Below, in pieces: positions 26,242 through 34,659 of a DNA stretch of 64,000 nt; positions within the stretch are counted from its first letter, which is position 1; the number at the start of each line of letters is the position of its first letter. The translations under genes and the position numbers were made by a program. This DNA is from Humidesulfovibrio sp. (GTDB taxonomy: Bacteria > Desulfobacterota > Desulfovibrionia > Desulfovibrionales > Desulfovibrionaceae), in the NCBI GenBank assembly GCA_031292175.1, contig JARLHQ010000031.1, positions 1-64,000 on the forward strand. Reading direction: 5' to 3'. The notes under the pieces are model-generated. The model was given only the letters and a program-made list of their open reading frames with translations. It ran no database searches and had not been told where the DNA came from.

Positions 26242-29205
26242 ATGGCCCTTGGCCGCCGGAAGCATATCCCCTACACTGCCCCCATGACCTCCTCCGTCGC
26301 CGAATACATAGCCGCCCTGCTGGGCAGCGAGCGCCTGGGCCGGCAGGTTTGCCACCACAGGCTCCTGCCTGGCCGCGAGGCCGAGTACGCCGAGCCCCGG
26401 CGGCCCTGGCCGGGGGCCGTGCGCGAGGTGCTGGCGGCGCGCGGTATCGACGCGCTGTACAGCCACCAGGCGCTGGCGGCGGATCTCGTGCGCGCGGGGC
26501 GGCACGTTGTCGTGGCCACGCCCACGGCCAGCGGCAAGACCTTCGCCTTCCAATTGCCGATCATCGAGGCCGTGCTGGCCAACCCGGACTCCCGCGCCAT
26601 CGCCATCTACCCGCTCAAGGCCCTGGCCCAGGACCAGCTGCGCGGCTTCGGGGAATTGACCGCCGCCCTGCCGGAGCGCGCGCGCCCCACGGCGGCCATC
26701 TACGACGGCGACACCACACCGTCCCAGCGCGCGAAGATCCGCAAAAAACCGCCCAATCTGCTTTTGACCAACCCCGAGATGCTGCACCTCTCCATGCTAC
26801 CGCACCACGGCACCTGGGCGCAGGTCTTCGCCACCCTGACCCACGTGGTGCTCGACGAGGTGCACACCTACCGGGGCGTGCTCGGCGCGCACATGAGCCA
26901 GGTCCTGCGCCGCTTCCAACGCATCTGCCGCTACTATGGCTCGGACCCGGCCTTCGTGTTCTGCTCCGCCACGGTGGGCAATCCGGTGGAGCTGTGCCAG
27001 CTCCTGACCGGCCTTAAGGCCGCGCCGGTGACGGAGAGCGGCGCGCCCGCCGGAGCCCGGCACATGGTCTTCCTGAACCCGGAGGACAGCCCGGCCAGCG
27101 CGGCCATCCAACTCCTGCAGGCCGCGCTCGCGCGGGGGCTCAAGACCATCGTCTACGCCCAGAGCCGCCGCATGACCGAGCTCATCGCCCTGTGGGCCAG
27201 CGAGAAGAGCGGCCCGTACAAGGACAAGATCAGCGCCTACCGCGCGGGCTTCCTGCCCGAGGAGCGCCGCGAGATCGAGGCGCGCATGGCCTCCGGCGGA
27301 CTTTTGGCCGTCATCAGCACCAGCGCGCTGGAGCTCGGCATCGACATCGGCGGGCTCGACGTGTGCATCTTGGTGGGCTACCCCGGCAGCATCATGGCGA
27401 CCCTGCAGCGCGGCGGACGCGTGGGCCGCGCCCGACAGGAAAGCGCCGTGGTCCTCGTGGCCCAGGAGGACGCGCTGGACCAGTTCTTCATGCGCCACCC
27501 GGAGGACTTCTTCGCCCGGCCAGCGGAAAACGCCGTGCTGAATCCGGCCAACCCGGTCATCCTGCCCCGGCACCTCATCTGCGCCGCGGCCGAGCTGCCC
27601 CTCGACATCGCCGGCGCGGGCGAGCCCTATCTCGATTCCCCCGGCGCGCGCGAGGGGCTGGCGGGCCTGCTGGCCACGGGCACACTGCTCGAAAGCGCGG
27701 ACGGCCGCGAGGTGCTTTCACCGCGCAAGCGCCCGCAACGCGAGGTGGACCTGCGCGGCGCGGGCTCGCAAGTCAGCATCGAGGCGGCGGACACGGGCGA
27801 GGTCATCGGCGCGGTGGACAGCTTGCGCGCCTGCCGTGAGACCCACCCCGGCGCGGTGTACCTGCACCGGGGCCGCACCTGGCTCGTCGAAAGCCTGGAC
27901 CTGCCCGGCCGCACCGTGAAGGCCAGGCCCGCCCGCGTGGGCTACTACACCCGCGTGCGCAGCAGCAAGGAAACGGAGATCCTGGAGGTCTTCGCCCGGC
28001 GCGAGGTGCTGGGCACGCGCTTCACCCTGGCCCGGCTCAAGGTCACGGAGCGCATCACCGGCTTTGAAAAGCGCTCCACGCGCGGCGGTACGCTGCTCGG
28101 CATGGTGCACCTCGATCTTCCTCCGGCCGTATTCGAGACAGAGGGCATCTGGCTCGACGTCCCCGACGACGCGCGCCGGAACGCCGAGGCCGAGTATCTG
28201 CATTTCATGGGCGGCATCCACGCGCTCGAGCACGCGGCCATAGGCATCTTGCCCCTGCTTGTGCTCACGGACAGAAACGACCTGGGCGGCATCTCCACGC
28301 CCATGCACCCGCAGACCGGCGGGGCGGCCGTGTTCATCTACGATGGCATGCCCGGCGGCGCGGGGCTGGCACGCGAGGCCTTCGCCCAGGCCGAGGAACT
28401 GATGCGGCGCACCCTGGCCGTGGTGCGCGACTGCCCCTGCGAACTGGGCTGCCCCTCCTGCGTACACTCGCCCAAATGCGGCTCCGGCAACCGGCCCATC
28501 GACAAGGCCGCCGCGCTCTTCCTGCTGCGCGAACTTACCGGTGGCGCGCCCGGACCGGACATCGCGCCCAACATCACGCAGGAAAACGCGCCTGAAGCAC
28601 GCACCGCCGCGTCCCAAAAGGAGGCCAGAATGCCCGACCCAACCGCGCCGCTAGCACCCATCGTCCACATCCCCAAGCGCTTCGGCGTGCTCGACGTGGA
28701 GACGCGCCGCAGCGCCGCCGAGGTGGGCGGCTGGAACCGCCCGGACCTCATGGGCATCAGCGTCGCCGTGCTCTACGATTCCGGCGCGGACGAGTTCGTG
28801 GACTACCAGGAACATGAGATCGCCGCCCTGGCCGAACGCTTGAAATCTTTCGAACTTATCGTCGGATTCAACATCGTGCGGTTTGACTACGGCGTTCTGG
28901 CCGGGGTACACCCCTTCGCTTACTCGCGGCGGCCCACACTCGACATGCTCACCCACGTGCATGAGCGCCTGGGCTACCGCCTGAAGCTCGACAATCTGGC
29001 CCAGGCCACCCTGAACGTGGGCAAGTCGGCCGACGGCCTGCAGGCGCTCAAGTGGTGGCAGGAAGGCAAGCTCGACGAGATCGCCAAGTACTGCCGCCAG
29101 GATGTGGCTGTGACGCGCGATCTGTATCTGTTTGGCCGGGAGCACCGCTACGTGCTGTTCCAGAACAAGGCCGGGCAGAAGGCAAAATTGCCGGTGGGCT
29201 GGTAA
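26242..29205 (+). CDS. MrfA-like helicase fused to a C-terminal DEDDy exonuclease domain
   Basis: The 987-residue protein has a superfamily-2 helicase (about 60-500) with Walker A ATPTASGKT (92-100), DEVH (205-208) and GGRVGRARQ. A DUF1998-type region follows with the four-cysteine pattern C731-x-C733-x3-C737-x2-C740. This is the layout of B. subtilis MrfA/YprA. After a linker (about 765-810) comes an RNase H-like exonuclease: D818/E820 in GVLDVETRR, D882 in NIVRFDYG and Y950/D954 in YCRQDVAVT, the DEDDy set. In B. subtilis the exonuclease MrfB is a separate protein; both act in mitomycin C crosslink repair. Here both activities are one chain. ATG 26242 follows AGGGGGCG; ATG 26284 is an alternative. 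The pentapeptide gene follows 20 bases later. Confidence 0.9.
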   Translation: MALGRRKHIPYTAPMTSSVAEYIAALLGSERLGRQVCHHRLLPGREAEYAEPRRPWPGAVREVLAARGIDALYSHQALAADLVRAGRHVVVATPTASGKTFAFQLPIIEAVLANPDSRAIAIYPLKALAQDQLRGFGELTAALPERARPTAAIYDGDTTPSQRAKIRKKPPNLLLTNPEMLHLSMLPHHGTWAQVFATLTHVVLDEVHTYRGVLGAHMSQVLRRFQRICRYYGSDPAFVFCSATVGNPVELCQLLTGLKAAPVTESGAPAGARHMVFLNPEDSPASAAIQLLQAALARGLKTIVYAQSRRMTELIALWASEKSGPYKDKISAYRAGFLPEERREIEARMASGGLLAVISTSALELGIDIGGLDVCILVGYPGSIMATLQRGGRVGRARQESAVVLVAQEDALDQFFMRHPEDFFARPAENAVLNPANPVILPRHLICAAAELPLDIAGAGEPYLDSPGAREGLAGLLATGTLLESADGREVLSPRKRPQREVDLRGAGSQVSIEAADTGEVIGAVDSLRACRETHPGAVYLHRGRTWLVESLDLPGRTVKARPARVGYYTRVRSSKETEILEVFARREVLGTRFTLARLKVTERITGFEKRSTRGGTLLGMVHLDLPPAVFETEGIWLDVPDDARRNAEAEYLHFMGGIHALEHAAIGILPLLVLTDRNDLGGISTPMHPQTGGAAVFIYDGMPGGAGLAREAFAQAEELMRRTLAVVRDCPCELGCPSCVHSPKCGSGNRPIDKAAALFLLRELTGGAPGPDIAPNITQENAPEARTAASQKEARMPDPTAPLAPIVHIPKRFGVLDVETRRSAAEVGGWNRPDLMGISVAVLYDSGADEFVDYQEHEIAALAERLKSFELIVGFNIVRFDYGVLAGVHPFAYSRRPTLDMLTHVHERLGYRLKLDNLAQATLNVGKSADGLQALKWWQEGKLDEIAKYCRQDVAVTRDLYLFGREHRYVLFQNKAGQKAKLPVGW

Positions 29206-29225
29206 AGAGAAAGGCAAAAACGACC

Positions 29226-29810
29226 ATGGCGGATTCTTCGGCCTTAAACGGCGAGCACGAAGGCGAAACCTTTGCGGACATTGTGGCCGACAACACCACG
29301 CTGAATTCCGCCGACTTTTTCCAGTGCGTTTTCCGCAACGCGTCTTTTCAATATGCGCAACTCACCCATTGCACGTTCGAGCAATGCGTTTTTGATTGCT
29401 GCAATTTGTCGCTGATGCAATTGCACTCGACCAAAATTGTCGGCACAAAATTCATGAATTCAAAGCTTAGCGGCATTAACTGGAGCAGCCCCAGCGGTGT
29501 CTTCTCCGCGTCTTTCAATGGCTGCGTCATGGACAATTGCGCTTTCGTCTCAATGAACCTCTCGAAATACAAATTCATAAGCTGCTCTTTTTGCGACGCC
29601 TCGTTCATAAACACAAAACTTTCCCACTGCGTCTTTGAAGATTGCGATCTCCGCAATTGCGCTTTTCACAAGACCGATCTCAGCTATGCGGACCTCTCCT
29701 CCTCGTGCAATTATTTTATGGATGCGGAGAGCAACAGGTTTCATAAGACCAAATTCTCCTTGCCAGAGGCCGTCTCGCTTCTTTCTAATTTTGACATCAT
29801 ACTGAAATAA
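29226..29810 (+). CDS. Low-GC pentapeptide-repeat protein
   Basis: The 194-residue protein consists mostly of degenerate pentapeptide repeats, roughly A/C-D/N-L/F-x-x, visible as SFQYAQLTHCTFEQCVF, FCDASFINTKLSHCVFEDCD and LRNCAFHKTDLSYADLSS. These fold into a right-handed quadrilateral beta-helix; relatives include the Qnr/MfpA gyrase protectors, but many others have no known role. It has many Cys and Phe residues. Its codon use is strikingly AT-richer than its neighbours, a sign of recent transfer. The start ATG 29226 is 20 bases after the helicase-exonuclease stop, with AAAGG somewhat far upstream. The frame extending back into the helicase gene is not a credible start. Confidence 0.88.
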   Translation: MADSSALNGEHEGETFADIVADNTTLNSADFFQCVFRNASFQYAQLTHCTFEQCVFDCCNLSLMQLHSTKIVGTKFMNSKLSGINWSSPSGVFSASFNGCVMDNCAFVSMNLSKYKFISCSFCDASFINTKLSHCVFEDCDLRNCAFHKTDLSYADLSSSCNYFMDAESNRFHKTKFSLPEAVSLLSNFDIILK

Positions 29811-29824
29811 CCCAGCCTAGCGAA

Positions 29825-30712
29825 TTAAGTCATCAGGTGCGCCCGGCACAGATCCATAAAGTCCCCCTGGGCCGCTGAGAGCCACTTGTCCTTGTGCCAC
29901 AGCATGAGCACCGCCGCCTCCAGCGGGCCTTCGCGCCAGGGCAGGGCCGTCAGGGTTCCGGCGGCAAGCTCCGCATGCGCGGTGATCTCCGGCAAGATGG
30001 TCACCCCAAGGCCTTCTACTGCATAATGCTTCACCGCCTCCACTGATCCGCACTCCACAACGGGCAAGGGCTCACTGCCCGCCTGGGCCACAATGCCCTC
30101 CAGGATGCGCCGGTAGCTGCAATCCGCGGTGGAGAGCAACAGCGGCTGCCCGCCCAGCTCTTGCGGACCGACCTTCGGCAACGCCGCCAGCGGGTGCCCT
30201 GGTGCAACGGCAAGCACCAGATCCTCCACGCCAAGAAACTCCGCGCGCATATCACGCGAGAGCACCTCATTGGCCAGCACAAAGGCCATGTCCGTCACCC
30301 CGCGCCGCAAATCCTCCGCCAGGCCGCCAACGGCGCAGGGCAAGAGCCGTAGCCGCACGCCCGGCCGCGCCTGGCGAAAGCGCCGCAGCACCCCCGCCAG
30401 CCGCCGCACGCACAGGGTTTCCGGCACGCGCACGGAGAGTACCGACCGCGCCGAGGCCTCGCCCGCAACATCGGTGCGCGCCTCTTCCTCCAGATCCACT
30501 AGCCTGCGGGCATAGGCCAAAAGCCGCTCCCCCGCTGCGGTAAGCAACACCCGCCGCCCCAGCCGGTCAAAGAGGCGCACATCCAGTTCGTCCTCCAGGG
30601 CCTTGATGCGCACGGAAACCGTGGACTGGGCCGCGTTGAGCGCCCTGCCCGCCTGGTTGAAATTCAGCAGCGAGGCCACGGTGACGAAGGTCTTCAGGTC
30701 GCGCAGTTCCAT
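29825..30712 (-). CDS. LysR-family transcriptional regulator
   Basis: The 295-residue protein has a winged HTH at residues 1-60 (LRDLKTFVTVASLLNFNQAG, then STVSVRIKALEDEL) and a substrate-binding effector domain from about 90. The start ATG 30712 (MELRDLK) has GGAG and AAGGA upstream; the extension to 30790 is unlikely. It is divergent from the C_GCAxxG_C_C gene, the usual arrangement for a LysR protein and its target. It converges with the pentapeptide-repeat gene, only 14 bases apart. The effector is unknown. Confidence 0.93.
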   Translation of the reverse strand: MELRDLKTFVTVASLLNFNQAGRALNAAQSTVSVRIKALEDELDVRLFDRLGRRVLLTAAGERLLAYARRLVDLEEEARTDVAGEASARSVLSVRVPETLCVRRLAGVLRRFRQARPGVRLRLLPCAVGGLAEDLRRGVTDMAFVLANEVLSRDMRAEFLGVEDLVLAVAPGHPLAALPKVGPQELGGQPLLLSTADCSYRRILEGIVAQAGSEPLPVVECGSVEAVKHYAVEGLGVTILPEITAHAELAAGTLTALPWREGPLEAAVLMLWHKDKWLSAAQGDFMDLCRAHLMT

Positions 30713-30851
30713 ATTCCTTGTCTCCGAGGTGGGCGTTTTCGGGCTTAAAGGCCTTCGGGTTTGCCGATGCAACCCATCAAAACTTATCATTGGACACGAT
30801 TTGAATAGGGCCTACATCTTATAAACAAATCAATTGGTGCGGTCAAACCGT

Positions 30852-30881
30852 GCGCCGGAAATAGTTTTCGCGCGCCGGAAA
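30852..30881 (+). repeat. 10-bp direct repeat with 20-bp period upstream of C_GCAxxG_C_C gene
   Basis: GCGCCGGAAA occurs at 30852-30861 and again at 30872-30881, immediately upstream of the ribosome site at 30890. The exact two-turn spacing suggests binding of a protein to one DNA face. The LysR regulator encoded next door is the first candidate, although LysR sites are usually inverted T-N11-A elements; the AT-rich stretch around 30780-30835 may hold such a site and a TATAAA -10 element. Confidence 0.5.
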
Positions 30882-30900
30882 ACGGTCGCAAGGAGGCAGT

Positions 30901-31332
30901 ATGAACAGGGCACAGGTTGAGCAGGCGGCGCTGGAGGCCATTTCCTCGGGCCGCAACTGCGCGGAGAGCGTGCTGCACACGGCGGGCCTGCATCTTGGCG
31001 TCAATGAAGATGGGAGGCTCACACGCACGGCCTCGTGCTTCGGCGGCGGAGTGGGACGCTCCAAGCAGGAACTCTGCGGCGCGCTCGCCGGAGGACTCAT
31101 GGCCCTGGGCCTGGCCTGTGGCCGGGACACGCCAGGGCAATCCTGCGAAAAGGCCTATGACCTGGGAGCGGAATTCCGCGAGCAGTTCATGGCCATGCAC
31201 GGCGCGAGCGCCTGCCGCGATCTGCTGGAACGCTTCGGCCCCCAAAAGGACTGGGAGTGCTGCAAGCGGCTTACCGCCAGCGCGGCCGGACTTCTGTTCG
31301 ACATCGCGCACGGGACGGGGGAGGCCGGGTAA
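30901..31332 (+). CDS. C_GCAxxG_C_C family (putative redox-active) protein
   Basis: The 143-residue cytoplasmic protein belongs to the family named for its conserved cysteines and glycines. It shows GRNCAESVL, TASCFGGGVGRSKQELCGAL and a closing WECCKRLTASAAG. The family is thought to be redox-active and is often next to transporters or regulators, but biochemistry is sparse. The start ATG 30901 has a strong AAGGAGG site. The LysR gene is divergent and probably controls it. Confidence 0.88.
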   Translation: MNRAQVEQAALEAISSGRNCAESVLHTAGLHLGVNEDGRLTRTASCFGGGVGRSKQELCGALAGGLMALGLACGRDTPGQSCEKAYDLGAEFREQFMAMHGASACRDLLERFGPQKDWECCKRLTASAAGLLFDIAHGTGEAG

Positions 31333-31346
31333 GGCGCGCGCAGCCC

Positions 31347-31386
31347 CGCCCCGGCAGGAGGAGCGCGATTTCTTCTTGCCGGGGCG
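31347..31386 (+). repeat. 10-bp hairpin after the C_GCAxxG_C_C gene
   Basis: CGCCCCGGCA (31347-31356) pairs with TGCCGGGGCG (31377-31386) over a 20-base loop. No T-run follows, so termination is uncertain; it lies between the C_GCAxxG_C_C gene and the EamA exporter. Confidence 0.5.
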
Positions 31387-31476
31387 TTGGGGGCGCTGTA
31401 TTTCTTCCGGGTTGACGCACGGATGCGGGCGCAGCCGCAATCCCAACGCCACGGCCCATAGCGGCCAAGGAAGGAC

Positions 31477-32364
31477 ATGCTCGCCCACAAACTCAAGGCC
31501 GACGGCCTGCTCATGCTCACCGCGCTCATCTGGGGCGCGGCCTTCGTGGCCCAGCGCATCGGCATGGAGCACGTGGGCCCGTTCACGTTCAACGGCGTCC
31601 GCTTCGCGCTGGGCGCGCTGGCCCTGCAACCGCTCATCTGGAAAATGCAGCAGACGCGGACGCGCGAAGGGGGCGGCTCAGGCATCGCGACGGGCCGCCT
31701 CGTGCGCGGCGGACTTTTGGCGGGCTGTGTGCTGTTCGCGGGCGCGGCCCTGCAGCAGGTGGGCATTGTCCACACCACGGCTGGCAAGGCCGGGTTCATC
31801 ACGGGCCTGTACGTGGTGATGGTGCCGCTGTTCGGCCTGGCTCTGGGGCATCGCGCGGGCGCAGGCACGTGGATGGGCGCGATGGCCGCCGCGGCTGGGC
31901 TCTATTTCTTGAGTGTGAACGAAGACTTCAGCATCGCCTACGGCGATGTGCTGGAACTCATCGGCGCGGTGTTCTGGGCCGGGCACGTGCTTTTGATCGG
32001 CAAGCTTTCGCCGGGCATGGACGGCACGGATGCGGTGAAGCTGGCGGCGGCGCAGTTCGTGGTTTGCTCCGCTCTGAGCCTGGGCGCGGGCGCTATCATG
32101 GAACCCATCACCTTGGCGGGAATTTCCAGCGCGGCCGTGCCCATCCTGTACGGCGGGCTCATGAGCGTGGGCGTGGCCTATACGCTACAGGTGGTGGCCC
32201 AGCGCGACGCCGACCCGGCGCACGCGGCCATCATCCTGAGCTTGGAGGCCGTGTTCGCGGCCGTGGCCGGCTACTTCGTGCTGGGCGAGGTGCTGGGTCT
32301 GCGCGCCCTTGTCGGCTGCGGACTCATGCTCGGAGGCATGTTGCTCTCGCAGCTCAAGCCGTAG
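31477..32364 (+). CDS. EamA/DMT-superfamily inner-membrane transporter
   Basis: The 295-residue protein has about ten hydrophobic segments in two EamA repeats. It opens LLMLTALIWGAAFVAQRIGM, and the C-terminal repeat has IILSLEAVFAAVAGYFVLGE, both classic signatures. Members export amino acids, metabolites or nucleotide precursors; the substrate cannot be predicted. The start ATG 31477 follows AAGGA. It is 144 bases downstream of the C_GCAxxG_C_C gene on the same strand and may share its promoter. Confidence 0.92.
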   Translation: MLAHKLKADGLLMLTALIWGAAFVAQRIGMEHVGPFTFNGVRFALGALALQPLIWKMQQTRTREGGGSGIATGRLVRGGLLAGCVLFAGAALQQVGIVHTTAGKAGFITGLYVVMVPLFGLALGHRAGAGTWMGAMAAAAGLYFLSVNEDFSIAYGDVLELIGAVFWAGHVLLIGKLSPGMDGTDAVKLAAAQFVVCSALSLGAGAIMEPITLAGISSAAVPILYGGLMSVGVAYTLQVVAQRDADPAHAAIILSLEAVFAAVAGYFVLGEVLGLRALVGCGLMLGGMLLSQLKP

Positions 32365-32379
32365 CAACCGGCCAGAGCC

Positions 32380-32691
32380 TCAAATAAGACCGACCTGTTC
32401 CGGCCCCTCAATGCTGTTGCAGACCTCGTCCATGGTATGCACCATGTCTTCGTAGACCCGCTCTATGGAAGTCTTGACCTTGTTCCAGCCGTCGTCTCCC
32501 GGGCCGGCCTCGGCCTGCCTCAACTGGTCACGCAACTCGTCGCGCCGCGCCTTGAGAAAATAATAGCTCTTTTCGCGCTCCATTTTGCCGCGCTCGCTCT
32601 GAGGCTTGGGCCGGGCGGCCAACTGGGCCATCTTCACGTCAAACGCCTGAAGCTTGGCCTCCATCTCTGACAAAAACTCCTGCCTGACCAT
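32380..32691 (-). CDS. Coiled-coil protein, unknown function
   Basis: This 103-residue, highly charged protein is largely helical (MVRQEFLSEMEAKLQAFDV, then SYYFLKARRDELRDQLRQ). It resembles the short coiled-coil stress proteins often annotated as sll1863-like. The start ATG 32691 is preceded by GGGAGG at optimal distance; the frame extending to 32763 lacks a ribosome site. It converges with the EamA gene, with only 15 bases between stops and no evident terminator. A -10-like TATACT lies about 50 bases upstream of the start. Confidence 0.75.
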   Translation of the reverse strand: MVRQEFLSEMEAKLQAFDVKMAQLAARPKPQSERGKMEREKSYYFLKARRDELRDQLRQAEAGPGDDGWNKVKTSIERVYEDMVHTMDEVCNSIEGPEQVGLI

Positions 32692-33030
32692 GGTGCATCC
32701 TCCCATTCTATGGCGTGTTGCGATGCCGCTTTTTGCAGCCGGATAGTATAAGCATAAGGCCAACTGGCGCGCATGTCCATGTATTTGGCGAAATTGGCCG
32801 AAGCATGCCGACCAATTTTTACGGGTATGTTCCGGTCACGATTTTCGTCCCCGGACACCTCGCCTAGCGCGGCACGGACGTTATGACGGAAGAGCGACGA
32901 GTCTGGCCAAGGTGAGAGGGAAGCACGCGGCGGACGAACAGCCGCCAAAAACACCTCGGCCCGGGCACGCCGAGGGCGCTCCGGGCCGGGAGGGGCGTAG
33001 CGCCATGCGCCCGCCAGGGGAAAAAAACGG
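32692..33030. other. 339-base intergenic region
   Basis: This contains probable promoter DNA of the coiled-coil gene (AT-rich 32735-32760) and the terminator of the carboxypeptidase gene (32957-32988). No gene is supported. Confidence 0.5.
32957..32988 (-). terminator. Intrinsic terminator of the D,D-carboxypeptidase gene
   Basis: CGGCCCGG (32957-32964) pairs with CCGGGCCG (32981-32988). Read on the minus strand the stem is followed by a five-T run at 32951-32947. It lies 43 bases after the carboxypeptidase stop. Confidence 0.6.
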
Positions 33031-34302
33031 CTATTCTTCCATCACCGAGCCACGGGTGAGCATCTTCTCCCGCGTCTTCTTGGCGGCATCGATGCTGGCG
33101 TAAGGCCCAACGAGCACGCGGTACCACTTGCTGCCGCCCAGTTTGGTGGCGACAACCTTCACAGGCAGGCCCTTCTTTTCCAGATGCTGCGCGCGGCGCT
33201 CCGCCTTCTGGCGCGACTGGAAGGAACTTTCCTGGATCGCGTATTCGCCCCGGCCCGTCTTGCGCTCCACTAAGCGCAGGTTCTGCGCGGACTTGCCATC
33301 CTGCTCGGGCGCAGGCTGCGCGGCGACGTTGCCCACCACCTGGCTGGCCCGCAGGTCCGCCACTTGCCGGGCGGCCTTGAGGTCCTGGTCCTCGCGCGGA
33401 TCGCGGCGCGCCAAGCTGGCGGGCAGCACGCCGCGGCCCTTCTGCTCATCCAAAACGGCCAGGTACTGCCCCTCGCTCTGGCGTTTGAAAGCCAAGTCGA
33501 GCAGTTTGTGCGTGGCCGCAGTGCGGACCCCGGCGCTACGCGCGCCCAAGACTACAGCGATGATGCGCGTGTCGCCGCGCTTGGCGGTGACCACGTTGTT
33601 GTAGCCTGCGGCCTGCACAAAGCCGGTCTTAAGCCCGTCCGCACCGTCATAGGTGGTGAGCAGGCGGTTGGCGTTGTGGTGATTATGGTTGTTGTGGACG
33701 TAAGTGGTCATGGAATGGAAGGTCAACGCCTGAGGAAAGCGGCGCAGATAGCTGGCGGAAAGGCGCAGCATGTCGCGCGCCGTGGTGAGCTGGCCCTCGG
33801 CGGGCAGGCCATTCGGGTTTTTGAACACCGTCTCGGTCATGCCCAATTCTTTCGCCTTGGCGTTCATGGCTTCGACAAAGGGCTGGTTGTCCGAACCGCC
33901 GGAAAGATGCTGGGCCATGGCCACGCAGGCGTCATTGCCGCTGGCCACGGCGATGCCTTTCATGAGTTCGCGGACAATGATGTGCTCACCCGCGCGCAGA
34001 CTCATGCGCGAACCACCAGCCCTGGCGGCCTCCGGGCTGACCAGCACGGTGTCGGTGAAGGAGAGGCGATGCTCCTGGAGTGCCTCAAAGGTCAGATAGA
34101 GGGTGATCACCTTGGTGAGCGAGGCCGGCGGGATCTGCCTGTCGGCATCCTGCTCGTACAGGATGTGCCCAGTCGCCAAATCCATGGCGATCGCACCCTT
34201 GGCAGGAAGCTCGCCGGAATGAGTGGGCGCCGCCTGAACCGGTCTGGCCGCCAGCATGATGAGCAGCATTGCGAGGACGAAGACTCTGCTTTTTTCGCGC
34301 AT
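33031..34302 (-). CDS. D-alanyl-D-alanine carboxypeptidase with SPOR domain
   Basis: The 423-residue exported protein trims the terminal D-Ala of peptidoglycan peptides. It has a signal peptide (about 1-24), then an S11 peptidase domain with all three motifs: SLTK (SxxK nucleophile), SGN and KTG (LKTGFVQ). From about 350 a SPOR domain follows (YAIQESSFQSRQKAERRA and WYRVLVGPYAS), which binds glycan strands stripped of peptides at the septum. This combination suggests a division-site enzyme. There is no obvious C-terminal amphipathic anchor of the PBP5 kind. The start ATG 34302 is chosen because it directly precedes the signal peptide. Confidence 0.95.
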   Translation of the reverse strand: MREKSRVFVLAMLLIMLAARPVQAAPTHSGELPAKGAIAMDLATGHILYEQDADRQIPPASLTKVITLYLTFEALQEHRLSFTDTVLVSPEAARAGGSRMSLRAGEHIIVRELMKGIAVASGNDACVAMAQHLSGGSDNQPFVEAMNAKAKELGMTETVFKNPNGLPAEGQLTTARDMLRLSASYLRRFPQALTFHSMTTYVHNNHNHHNANRLLTTYDGADGLKTGFVQAAGYNNVVTAKRGDTRIIAVVLGARSAGVRTAATHKLLDLAFKRQSEGQYLAVLDEQKGRGVLPASLARRDPREDQDLKAARQVADLRASQVVGNVAAQPAPEQDGKSAQNLRLVERKTGRGEYAIQESSFQSRQKAERRAQHLEKKGLPVKVVATKLGGSKWYRVLVGPYASIDAAKKTREKMLTRGSVMEE

Positions 34303-34361
34303 GGCTATCCAAGGGGTTGAAGGTTCGCTCGGTCCGCGTCTGGCTTCACCCGAACTTATAA

Positions 34362-34390
34362 ATGATATCCCCGGAACGGGACACTGGCAA
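34362..34390 (-). promoter_or_regulatory. Sigma70 promoter of the D,D-carboxypeptidase gene
   Basis: On the minus strand TTGCCA (34390-34385) and TATCAT (34367-34362) are separated by 17 bases, about 60 bases upstream of ATG 34302. Both hexamers are near consensus. Confidence 0.6.
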
Positions 34391-34582
34391 GCCCGGCTGA
34401 TCGCTCGCAGCTGTGGGCGGATACCGTCCGGGCGTCTGGGCGGAAAACACCGCACCGCCGTCCTTCCCGGGCTGACGCCAATTGTTATAGTGATTCTTTA
34501 AGAAATGTCTAGGCAAATTTTCAGGACCCGTCAAGGCCATGCGAAGAATATTTCAACCCGTCCCGATCTCCTGCCCTCGTGC

Positions 34583-34611
34583 TGGACAAAGCACCTCCGG
34601 CAACGTATTTA
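34583..34611 (+). promoter_or_regulatory. Sigma70 promoter of the single-domain receiver gene
   Basis: TGGACA (34583-34588) and TATTTA (34606-34611) have a 17-base spacer, 49 bases before ATG 34660. The -35 matches consensus at five of six positions. Confidence 0.6.
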
Positions 34612-34659
34612 AGCTAAGGGTGCGGCACCGGTACCGCCCATTGCCCTGGAGGGTCCATT

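Larger units (their letters stand above)
34303..34659. other. Divergent intergenic region with two promoters
   Basis: This 357-base spacer carries a leftward promoter for the carboxypeptidase (34362-34390) and a rightward one for the receiver gene (34583-34611). The middle section around 34480-34560 is AT-rich. No gene is supported. Confidence 0.55.
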
